A stretch of DNA of 64,000 nucleotides. Origin: Astrocystis sublimbata. Its lineage: Eukaryota; Ascomycota; Sordariomycetes; Xylariales; Xylariaceae. The position numbers and the translations under genes are program-made. Of this stretch, positions 11,501-23,735 are shown piece by piece; the first letter of the stretch is position 1, and each line of letters begins with the position of its first letter. The stretch spans positions 372,001-436,000 of the forward strand of contig JAJNNY010000019.1 of the NCBI GenBank assembly GCA_022453515.1, given 5' to 3'. A model generated the notes under the pieces. That model searched no databases. It was not told where the DNA came from and saw only the letters and a list, made by a program, of their open reading frames with translations.

Positions 11501-14500
11501 GCTACTTCAAAGCATTCATTCAATCAACCGCCAGACTTTACGACACGGTCACATCCCCTTGTCCAACATTAAGAAAGCAGCTGGCTTGTCTACCAGCTCG
11601 AACCTATTCGACGTAATATTTGCATACCAAGAATCGCCTGCAAGCCGCAGAAATAAATCAAACACTGTCAGAGAGACCTGGCATCGCGATGCTACTGAAT
11701 TCAAGCTTGTTGTTGAGATACAGCCATGCGAGGATCACTTCATCTTCCAGACAACATCCCAGACAAGCGTCCTCCCACAGCAGTTGACTGAGAGTTTTGC
11801 GCGTCATTTGATTACTCTTATGGACTATTTCAGCAGTCATTTTGATGCTCCAATTGAAAGCATTCCCACGTGTTTCCCTTTTGACACCTTATCGCATTTC
11901 AATGACGATCCGAAGTCTTTAGCAAAATACCGCAGCTTAAACGAATTAGTTGAATGCACTGCTTCGAGATCACCATCAGCACCCGCGTTGGCTTTTGCAA
12001 GATCGATACAGCCGTCTGCTGTAGACTCGACATCGTTGTCGTATCACGAGCTCAACTCCAAGGCTAACCAGATTGCTCGCCATCTTAAAGAGTGCGATGC
12101 TGGCCCCGGAGGCCTTGTTGCCATTATAATGAATAAGTCTCCGTTGTTGTATTGCAGTATACTTGGGATACTAAAATCGGGTTGTGCATACCTTCCCATC
12201 CTCCCAAGTACGCCCATCGAAAGAGTCAAAGTCATTCTCCACCAAGCCGAACCAGTTCTATGCGTCGTAGACACCGCTTCCTCATCACTCGAGCTTGGTG
12301 AAGGGCTCCCCAAGATCGTCAACATGGAGACATCGGATTTTTCATTATATGCGAGTACCAACCTGACAGTACATACCGCGCCGTCTGAACTTGCATATGT
12401 GATTTATACTAGGTATGAGGCCTGGAGCCATGTCTCTTTTGACTTTATGTTTGTTCTAGTGCTGATTATGCGTAGCGGTACGACAGGGATTCCCAAAGGC
12501 GTCGCGGTCACGAACCTGAATATTTCGAGCAACATCAACATTCTTTCTAGCATTTATCCGCACGATCAGTCCAGCAGAATGTTGCAAGCATGCTCACAAG
12601 CATTTGACGTTTCGGTTTTTGAGATATTCTTTGCCTGGGCTAACGGCATGTGTTTATGTGCTGCGACGAATGATACCTTATTTGAGGACTTCGAACAATC
12701 AGTCAGATTACTTATGATTACCCATCTTAGCCCAACCGTCACTGTGGCGTCGTTGCTTAACCCAATCAATGTTCCTTCCGTCAAATTTCTGGTTACCTCT
12801 GGCGAGCCCATGACTGATGAAGTGCTTGATAGGTGGGCACAACATCTCTACCAAGGTAAAAGTGCTGTCATTCTCTTTGCCACCTCCCCAGTAACTGATA
12901 TATAATAGGTTACGGACCTTCGGAAACGACAAATATCTGCACGGTCCGCAAAGTCTCTAGGGGTGACTCGGCCCAATTTCTTGGGTGGGCGTTCGAAAAC
13001 ACGTCTACATTTGTTATGGCTCCAAATTCGGAACATCTTGTGCCAGTGGGTTGCTTAGGCGAGTTATGTTTTGGTGGCGATCAAGTCGCGTCGGGGTATT
13101 TGAAGCTCCCTGAAGCGACGGCCACCAAGTTTATTAATCACCCGAGTTACGGCCGGCTCTACCGATCTGGTGATCTTGGCCGCATGCTTCCCGATGGCTC
13201 TCTGCTCATCCAAGGCCGGATAGATACACAAGTCAAAATGCGGGGCTTGAGAATCGAACTTCAAGAGATCCAAGCTATAGCTCTACGAACTGGGTTGACT
13301 CGTGCATGCAAGAGTGTTCTCATCATGCATCAAGACACAAATCAACAACAGCTTTCCTTATTCTATGTCCCTTCCGACTACGACACGACCAAATTCCAGT
13401 TGTTACCTCTTCTGGAGCATTATAGGGACCAAAGCCGAACTATACGTCTTGCTCTCGAATCTTGCCTACCGGACTACATGGTGCCCACGTTCATCGTCCC
13501 TATATCGTCACTACCTCTTACTTCTTCTGGCAAGATAGATGAAGGACAACTATCTAGATGTCTCAACGACATTCCACATAATGAAGTAGGCGCCTATAGC
13601 TTTACCGAAGATCATCCCGATGCTCAATCAGACTGGTCCGAAACGGAGACGCTGATCGCTGATGTGATAACGGATCTAAGGGGAAATACTAGTGGCAAGC
13701 TCAGCCGCTGGACTTCATTCTCTGCACTCGGATTAGACTCAATCTCTGCGATGCCGGTCGCTCGCAAGCTTCAATCAACGTTAGGAAAGCGAATTCCTTT
13801 GTCTCTACTTCTGCTCAACCCGAATGTCAACCGGCTAGCATCTGCTATTGACACAATCATTGGCAACGAAGAGCCGTTACTTTCCAGAGACCCTCTACTC
13901 CCGACAGAAATGGAGGCAGCTATCCGCAAGCGCTTCACATCCAGTAGACAATCAATCACCAAAGTTCTTCCTTGTACGCCATTACAAGAGATCATGGTGA
14001 TGTCATCATTAAGCTCTCCGGCCATCACAACAAACGGAGTGGCGTATTACAACCAGCTTCTATTTCACCTCCACGCTCCTCATGAGGTCATCATGGGCCT
14101 TTGGAACCAAGTTGTCAGACGTCACGAGGTTTTGCGCGCACTGTTTGTCGCATCTGATAACTTGAGGTACCCGGCTATCCAAGTAATTCTAGAGGATTAT
14201 GTTCTTGAGTGGGAAGTCTTACAAGCAGAAGGTGACTCCCCGTACGAGCTGGCATCGAAGCACATTGCTTCCGCGTCATCCATCGTACCTGATGAGAAAC
14301 CTCCTATGGCTTTAGCCATAATTCGGACCAAGACAGCAGGAGACTATCTCTCTTTCGTATGTCACCACGCTATGTATGATGGTGTTTCTATGCAGATCAT
14401 TCTATCAGAAATTGAGGCTTTGCATGGTGGCAGTGCGCTGGCAGAACCACCCTCCATGGAACCTTTCCTCCGGGAAGTCAAGTTGTCCAATCCAGGATCA

Positions 14501-17500
14501 GATGACTTCTGGAAACAGCTTTTCGTCAAATTCCAGCTCACTCCTTTAGAATGCAAGAAAGTGACGAGCGGAGATACCATGCCGAGGACCGTGCCTGTGA
14601 AGGCACCTAGCTTGTCCCTGAAACTTATCGAGTCCCAACTTCGAGATATGGGGGTTTCAATGCTAGCTTTTGTTCAAACTGGCTGGGCCCTCACTTTATC
14701 TATACTATGTCAAAGAAGTGATGTGTCACTTGGTAGCGTTGTCACCGGTCGCTCTATTCCACTGGATCTAGTTGATACCCTCGTGGCACCATGCTTCAAC
14801 ACTCTGCCACTTCGCATGGACTTGTCACGCTCTATGTTTCTTACAGGAATCATGAAAGGTTTCCAAAACCTCAATGCAGAGGTTTTACAGTACCAGTTCA
14901 CAAACTTACGACATGTCCAAAAGGAAGTTGCTGCTAACACACGTCTATTCGACACTTTACTCATTCTCCAGCCCCCAGCAACTCCTCTAGACGACTCGCT
15001 ATGGTCTCTAGTCTACGAAGATGGCTTCATGGACGTGAGTTCTATCCTTGATCTGACTGGTAGCAGATGGGCGCTCATATATTTGATAGGTTCCAATTGT
15101 ATGTGAAGTCATTCCTCATATTCTACAAGACACACTTACAATACAGTTGCATCGAGATAAGTACGCAATATTGCACCTAAACAGGACACCAAGAGATGAT
15201 TTTCGCTAAATGTTCACAGATCAAAATTTTCCCTTGAATCTCTACAACTAATTGGCAATATCTTCACCCATATCCTTGAGACGTGCCTGAAATATCCCTC
15301 TTCTCATCTTATTACTCGCCAAGAGTTGCCAGAGCAGATGCAAAACGACATTTCATATCATTTCAATGCCGCAACAAGAGATTCTCAAGCTTCTAACACT
15401 ATTCCTTATGAAACCCCTCTGGGTCGAGACGCATGGTCACCAACAGAGTTGACCGTACGTCGAACATTAGCCAAGCTTGCTGAAATTCCCGAGGAGAAGA
15501 TCGAACGCTTCACCCCGATATACCGATACGGCGTTGACAGTATTACCGCCATTCAATTAGCTACCCTACTTCGTCGGCAAGAGGTCTCCATATCTGCGAT
15601 TGATGTCATTGAGAATCCCACATGCGCTGGAATAGCAGGTGCTATAAATGATGCCGTTGAGGCCCTCATCGACGAAAGTCATAACTTCAGCAGTTTTCGA
15701 AAAGAGGTCGAAGGAGGCATGCTTGGTTGCGGAATCAATTTCGAAACGGTTGAGACAGTCTTGCCTTGCACCGCCACCCAGCAGGGCCTTCTCTCGCAAT
15801 TCCTAGAGTCAGGTGGACAATACTACTTCAACTACTCATGTTGGGTTCTCAATAGGGCAGCAAGCTCGGAGGCTATGGCCCGAGCGTGGTCAACACTTGT
15901 CAGTCATCACCAAATCCTGCGGGCTGGCTTTGTTCCGGTCAATCATCCAGATAGCTCTTTTGCGATGCTGGTGTATATGAGGAGTGCCTTTGCAGCCCCA
16001 GTGGTCGAATTTCAAACGGACAGCTTTGATGCCCAGGAATGGCTGTCCAATGCGACAGATGTCGCGCTCAACACAATGACACAGCCACCATGGCGACTGG
16101 CTATTGTGACATCTCGAGACTCCAACAACGAAAATATGCTGACAATTCATCTTGCGATGCATCATGCACTCTACGATGCTTTCACTCTGCAAAGACTGCT
16201 TCACGATTTGGATGAGCTTATGTCTACTGGTGACCAACTCGAGGTTGAACGTCTCGACAGCCATTTATCCCAATATCTCGGCCTCATACATTCAAACAAG
16301 CGAGGAGCAGAGGTATTCTGGAAAAAGAAAGCAGCCGATTTTGTGTCGCATAGATTTCCGATGATGACGACACTCTATGTGACTAGCGCCGGCTCTTCAA
16401 GGACGTCACGGATATGCGAAGTCTCTTCTTCTCTCATTCGTCGAGCAGCTTCTCAAGCAGAAGTTACTGTGCAAGTGGCATTGCAAGCCGCTTGGACGCG
16501 TCTCCTAAGTACATATGTTGGAGAGCCTCGGGTCGCATTCGGGGTCGTGTTCGACGGCCGGACGACTGAACTAGCACGAAACTCAACGCTCCCAATGATC
16601 ACCACTCTTCCAGTTATAGCTGAGAACGTATCTTCGAACTCCGACTTGCTCCAGCAGATGATGCTGTACAATAGCGAGCTACGACGTTTTCAATTCACTC
16701 CAATGGCTCAAATTCAACGTTCAATTGGAACGACTGAGCCTTTGTTCGACACCATACTGATCTATCAGGCTGTGGATAAATCCAAAAGACCGCTGCCTTT
16801 CCGTTCGGTCAAAGAGCTTGCGTCGGTTGAATATCCCGTTTCGCTGGAAGTCGAGGAATCTTCTTGTGATACTACCATGTTGAGCTTGGTCTATAGGGAC
16901 AGCGTGCTCCCACAGGAACAGGCCGCCATTCTTTTGAGCCAGTTTGAAGCTATACTCATGGATCTAATTTCTTCCAGAAAAGATGCGACGTTTCGGCTCG
17001 ACATAGAAAAGCCCGAGCTTTTCTCATCTCTCTCCCCCGATTGCGATACCCTTCCCATAGAGGGGCATCTTCTCCATGAACTTCTAGAGCGTTCTTCCCA
17101 GCTCTCGCCTAGCGCTATAGCACTGGAATTCATTGATGATATGATGCACTTACACCGAGCTCAAAAATGGACATATCAGCAACTAGATGCCTTGGGGAAT
17201 CAAGTGGCTCATTTCATAACGAAAAATAGGGTCAGTCCTGGAAGTATCATCGCAACATGCTTCAACAAATGCCCTATCGCTTACTTCACACTTCTGGGCA
17301 TTCTCAAGGCCGGTTGCGCATTCCTCTGCCTAGACCCATCGGCGCCTGCGGCACGACAACTCTATATACTCAACGACTCAAACGCGGCAATGTTATTGCT
17401 GAATGAACATTTTGAGTGGATGGACGATGCTTCCCTACCAAGTCACACATTGAACGAGAATCTGTTAGGATCATTTCCAACTTCGCGCCCACCCTTACAA

Positions 17501-20500
17501 CGCCAAACCTTACCTTCGGATTCATGCTATTGTTTGTATACAAGTGGCACGACAGGTGCCCCTAAAGGATGCTTGATTAGCCATGAGAATGCTGTACAAG
17601 CAATGGCGGCCTTCACGTATCTCTTCACAGGCCGTTGGGATTCTAACTCACGGTGGCTTCAATTTGCCGCTTTTCACTTTGATGTATCGGTCTTGGAGCA
17701 GTACTGGTCTTGGCATGTCGGTATAGCCGTCGTCGCAGTGCCAAAAGACGTTATCCTCAGTGACCTAGCCATGACAATATCCAAGCTTGAGATCACACAT
17801 ATCGACCTTACCCCTAGCTTGGCGAAACTTATCACTCCCGACGAAGTGCCAAGCTTATGCAAAGGTGTCTTCATTACAGGTGGAGAGAAGCTACGTTCCG
17901 ATATTCTGGAAACCTGGGGCGCTCAGAGAGTGATTCATAACGCATACGGGCCAACAGAAGCAACAATTGGCGTGACAATGTTTTGTGGAATGCCAGAAAA
18001 TGGAAGGCCATCAAATATAGGGACCTTGTTCCCCAACGTTGGTGCATACATATTTGAACGCGGTACCGAGACTCCAGTACTTCGGGGTGGCGTCGGAGAA
18101 CTCTGTGTATCCGGCAAGCTTGTTGGAAAGGGCTACCTGAATAGGGACACACTTACAAAAGACCGCTTCCCTGTCTTGCAGGCATCAAAAGAGCGAATTT
18201 ACCGAACGGGAGACCTTGTACGAGTGCTTCATGATAATTCACTTGATTTCATTGGTCGAGCGGATGATCAGGTAAAGCTCAGAGGTCAAAGATTGGAAAT
18301 CGGTGAAATCAATCATGTCATCCGAGATGGTCTCGCCAACAAGGCGGGCGATGTTGCCACATTGGTGGCTCGACGAAAAGGACAGGATATAGATCTCCTT
18401 GTTTCCTTCATTGCGCCAACTTCCGAGTTCATTGCCACACGCGAGTTACAGGTCTACCATGACGCAAAAACCATCGAGTTCGCTAGGCGAGCCCAAGAAG
18501 CTTGTAGATCCCATCTCGCGATATACATGGTACCATCATTCATCATATGCGTGTCGCACATTCCTCTTTCCTCGAATAACAAGGTCGATGTCAATCGACT
18601 GAGGAAATTTTTCTCCGAGCTCTCCCATGAGCAACTCCAAAGTCTTTCAGCAACTGCTTTCTCGAATCGTGGCGAACTCAGTAGGCTCGAGAGTCAAATC
18701 TCGAAAGCTATCCAGGAGGTGATCAAGGTGGAAGGAAACGACATACTGCCAACGTCAACCATATTTGAACTCGGTATAGATTCGATCAAGGCAACCAGAG
18801 TAGCGAATCAGCTAAGGATAATCGGATTTGCCTCAGCGACGCCTTCCATGATATTGCGATATCCTCAAATCAGCCAGCTCGCCCAAGCGCTTGGCCAATC
18901 CAGTTCCGGTACCTCTAGCAACACAATCCTGCAAGCTAAGCAGTCAATCAAAGCTTTTCACCAGAGGTATATAGGCCTAGCATGTGGGATTCTCAAGGTG
19001 GATGCCACTGAAATTGAATACGTCGCACCATGCACGCCTCTTCAACAAGGCATTTTAGCAAGGTCGAAGACCCGAGAAGCTCAGCTCACCTATTTCAACC
19101 AGTTCAGGCTCCGGTTAGACACAGAAGTCTCGATTGAGCGTTTGAAGGGTGCACTCTGTCGCGTTATTGAGTCGTGTTCGATCTTGAGGACTGCTTTTGT
19201 AGACACCCATAATGGTATTATGCAGGTGGCTATGAAGACCCGACCGCTGCGGTGGTTTGAAGTGGATTCTGCTACGAAGCCATTTGAGCACTTAGCTGCA
19301 GAACGACAGCAGAATTGGATTGAGGCGAATCAGCACGTTTTGGAATGGCCGTTGGAGGTTGATCACGTTGAATATGAAGGGCAACATCATCTCCTCTTGA
19401 GGCTTTTTCATGGCATATACGATGCCCGCAGCCTTACTATTGTTTTAGACAGCTTGGAGGCCGAGTATGAAGGAACCGTGTGGTCATCCGGTCCCGAATT
19501 CATATCTGTGCTCCCCCAGGGGCCGCTGCTTGGTCACGAAGAGTCCTACCCATTTTGGAAGTCACTCTTGAAAAACCATCGTTTGCAACCTATGCCAAGT
19601 TTAACAGATGATACATCTGCCACCAGCAGCCTTCTAAGCGAATTCGTCAAACTTAAGGGCCTCGAGAATAAAAGCAAGCAATTACAGGTCACCCATCAGA
19701 CACTGCTACAAGCCGCATGGCTATGCACATTGCGTCAATACTTTGTCGACCCTCCCACGATCGGAGTTATCCTCTCAGGCAGGTCAATTGCTGTTGGCGA
19801 TGTAGATCTTGTTGTCGGGCCATTGTTCAATACACTCCCACTTCGAGTTGACGACGCCAAGAACACGTCCTGGGCCTCACTAACCCAGGAGGTTCAAAAA
19901 CTCAGCAATGGGCTTCTCGCATTCGTTCACACCCCTCTTCGTGATATTCAGAAAATATGCACTCGTGGACAGCCGCTCTTTGATACTCTTTTCACATTCG
20001 ATCGCGACATCAGGTCTTCGGCGAAGAGCAAGCCATCGCCGTGGTCGATCCAAGATTCCCTTACTCACCCAGATTATCCATTGGCTATTGAAATCATCAT
20101 GGTCGAAGACGACATGTTACGCTTTACCCTTGCGGCTCAGGGTAACATAGCTAATGAATCTGCATTGAAATTACTCCTAAACAACTTCACTGAGTCGCTA
20201 CACTCGTTGATAGGCTCGAGTCCTGAAGCTGCCCTGCCACTGGCGACGCATACACCTCATCCCAAAACGAAGGCACGTAATTCGCATAGCGTTCAAAGAA
20301 CATACTCTACAATCGACAAGCCCATGTCTGCGTCCAAAGAGAAATTTTCAGAGGGTAGCCAATCATATGGTATCTGCCACGAAGTAGCGATTATTGCCAA
20401 AGTCGACGAAGCCGAACTCTCAGAGGCAACCAATCTTTTCGCCCTTGGTCTCGACAGCATCGATATAATCAAGCTTTCCGGGAGACTGAATAAGTTGGGA

Positions 20501-23500
20501 TATAATGTGTCTATAGGCATGTTGATGAAAGAACCAACGCTAGAGAGAATCATCGCAAGCGTTGCAAGATCAGCACATATCAGCTCTAGTGCTTCGGATA
20601 CTTCCGACTTCGATCGTACTGTTTCCATTCTCACAGACCACCTTGAACATACAGACTCTGGGTTCTCTAGCGTTGAAGCCATTCTACCACCAACGCCACT
20701 TCAAGATTCTATGGTGGCTGAAATGCTGAGTTCCGATTTCAAAACATACTTCAACCACGATGTCCTTCGGCTTCCCGATGATCTTGACATCGATCATTTA
20801 AAACTTGCATTGTCGGAATTGTATGCAAATTCTCCCATCCTTCGCACGGTCTTCGTTGAAGTTGAAGATCCTCGAATCAGCTCTGCTTACTGTCAAGTGG
20901 TAAGGAAGCATACGCTCGAGTTTCCACCAACTGTGCAAATCACCGGCAAAAGTGGCGTCTCTACGCTTACAGACTCAGCTAGAAAGCGCGCTCTCGGGGA
21001 ACAAGGCAAGTCGAGTTTATTTCAGATACAATTTGCCGAACTGGAGACGGAAACAGTAATGGTATTATCCATTGCGCATGCTTTGTATGATGGTTGGTCC
21101 CTAAACATGCTGCATCAAGATATCAAGTCAGCATACGAAAGAAACTATGTACCTCGGCCGTCCTACACACCTTATATCTCACGCATCTTCTCAGTGCCCC
21201 GCTCTTCGTCACAGCGGTTCTGGAAGGATCTCATGCATGGAGCTCACGCCACTTTCATCTCACAAACGAGCACGATCTCTCAGCAAATCATCACACATCG
21301 ACTCGAGAAACGATCGAGGAAAGGGACAGCAACCATAAGAGAAGTATGCAAGAGCCTCCGCGTCACACCTCAAGTCCTTGGTCAAGCATGCTGGGCCGCT
21401 GTGCTCGCCTCGTTGACAGGCTCGTTAGACGTCGTGTTTGGGGTGGTTCTCTCAGGGAGGGAGACCGAAGAAGCACAAGAATTGATGTTCCCTACAATGA
21501 ACACGGTGCCTGTGAGGCTCGCACTCCATGGTCACGTTGCTGGGTTTCTCGAATATTGCCAAGACATCATGTCAAGTATTATGGAATTCCAGCACACTCC
21601 ACTACGAGACATTCAGAAGCTTTCTGAGACCCGTGGCGGCCAGCTTTTCGACACCATTTTCCTACTGCAAAATTCCGCAAATGACGAGGCTGACAGCGAG
21701 CCTTTCCTCAAGTCAGAACAGTCCGTTTCAGCAGTGGACTATCTCATGTGTATCGAATTGGAGCTTACGGGAGACGACGCTGTATGGCGTATCGCTTGCG
21801 ACAATGAATACATGAGCTCGCAGGAGGTCACAAATCTCGGAACTAGTCTAGAGAATGTTTTAGACTACTTTGCTCGCGATGAAAACAATCAAGTCTTGCA
21901 GTTCAGCTCTCACGTCACCCAAATGGTGTCTATATGCGGTCTCGATCAGGTGGCTCTCCAAACAGATTTGCAGCAAAGAGAAGGCCATAATCCCACAGGG
22001 AGACCAGGTTCACAACGCGTTAGTTCTCGATTGCAAGGCCAGGACACTTTGATTGAGGTCTTGTCCGATCTATCGAAAGTGAATAAGCGTGAGATTGATC
22101 TAAGCCTCTCCATCTTCCACATCGGACTTGATTCCATCAGTGCCATCAAAGCAAGCTCGATGCTTCGGAAGCGAGGCTTGAATATTTCTACGAGAGACCT
22201 GGTGGCTGCGCCTTCACTTCATGATGTCTTGGAGCTAGCGAATCGAGACTTGGTTGAACAAGAACGTCCCGCAATCAACTGGCTGTATCCCAGTTCACAC
22301 ATTGGTGGACAGGAGATCAGTACGCTCGTTCAAAAGGCTGGACTTGACGTGGACGCAATAGAGACGATTTTGCCAGCATTACCAATGCAAGTCCATACCC
22401 TGAGCGTTTGGATAAACAGTTGCGGAGCCACATTCTTTCCCAATTTCGCCTTCAAGATGTCGGGCCACACCAATCTCGCCGCAGTTTCGAAGGCTTGGAT
22501 TGCGCTCGTTGAGGAAAATGCAATGCTAAGGACTCATTTAATAAGCACCGAAGCATCTGAACCACCATATATCCAGGCTATTCTGAAGTCGAAATTTGCA
22601 AGCAGCCATGCCAGGAGCAGCGCAAACGAGGCAAACGGTCGATGGGAGTTTATTTATGCAGCCACTCCCTTTGTTGCTGTGCAGTTTTTAGGTGAAGACT
22701 CGGGCGATGCTTTTATGAATCTTTACATCCACCATGCATTGTACGATGGTGTCAGTCTACCGATGATACTGAATCGCTTTGCCGAAATATGCAGTCTCTT
22801 TCAATCGCCTCCCACATCTATCCCTACAAGGTGGTACGAATTCGCCCAGAGGCACCTTGATGCAGCACTACAGGGCAAACATGCTTTATTCTGGACTACA
22901 TATCTTGAAGGATCCACGCATCCAGGGCTTTTTCAAACCCATGATACTCCTCCAGCAGTGCGAGCCCAACGTACCAGCGATTTCCGAAGCGCTACTATCG
23001 ACAATGCTGATAGACTTCGAGAGAGGGGCTCGGTGAAGGGGATATCGACCCAGGCACTTCTCTACGCCGCCCTTGCCAGAGTTATTGCGAAATTGGATCG
23101 GAGAAATGAACAGCCGAGAAAGAATCCCGAGTGCGTCTTTGGTATTTATCTAGCCAACCGCTCCAGTCACCCCGGTATTGAAGAGGCGCCATTCCCAACC
23201 CTCAGCATCCTGCCACTCAGAGTGAAAGATCCATTGGGCCGTAGTATAGATGAAGTAGCAGGGGACATTCAGAAAGACATCACTGAAATCAGCAGGTTTG
23301 AGAACGCTTCGGCCAGCTTATGGGAGATCGAGAAATGGACAGGCGTGCGCATCGACACTTTTGTGAACATTTTGTCGCTTCCCAGCGAGCAGTCACCACC
23401 CGAAACAAACCATGTGAAATTGGAGAAAATCACCAACAACGATTTGCCTCCGACAAGCGGGGCTGATATGTCAGCATACCTCATCAGTTCAGGCAGCAAG

Positions 23501-23735
23501 AGTATATCGTCCAGTCCAATCATACATTCATACCAGGTTAGCAATCCCTCCGAGCATTTTGTTTCTATCTCATCTAGCTGACAATTTAAATCATCTGCAG
23601 GACGGAATGGATATCGAGTTGGCATTACATAACGATATGTTGGACCTTGGCATATTTGGGCCCTCGGACATTTTGTCGGTGACACAAGCGAGCGATATGG
23701 CCAAAACAATACTGGCTCAAGTAGAGTTACTATAG
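8595..23735 (+). CDS. sidC: ferrichrome-type siderophore NRPS (SidC/NPS2 family)
   Basis: A 4,929-aa synthetase expected to join three N5-acyl-N5-hydroxyornithines and three small amino acids into a cyclic hexapeptide siderophore. Exons are 8595-9622, 9680-12412, 12476-12855, 12909-15034, 15090-15160, 15220-23536 and 23601-23735, all in frame. Domain order is A-T-C-A-T-C-T-C-A-T-C-T-C-T-C. Phosphopantetheine serines lie near residues 584, 1658, 2220, 3301, 3859 and 4418. C motifs are HHAIYDG (785), HHAMYDG (1866), HHALYDA (2427), FHGIYDA (3509), AHALYDG (4065) and HHALYDG (4617). A cores include YTSGSTGTPKG (A1), YTSGTTGIPKG (A2, split by an intron) and YTSGTTGAPKG (A3). The pocket code read for A3 is DVLDIGAIGK, close to the code I remember for hydroxyornithine-type residues. 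Module 3 lacks an A domain. The 3' (T-C)2 end is the family hallmark. ATG 8625 is an alternative start. Confidence 0.93.

Noticed and set aside
15035..15065. A 31-nt intron in the second C domain ending at TAGCAG
   Set aside because: Too short for a fungal intron. The 55-nt version ending at 15089 restores VPIVCEVIPH and the correct frame.
8550..15106. NRPS apparently broken into several frames
   Set aside because: All breaks resolve as introns of 53-64 nt with GT-AG ends and in-frame joins that restore conserved A and C motifs, so the gene is intact.
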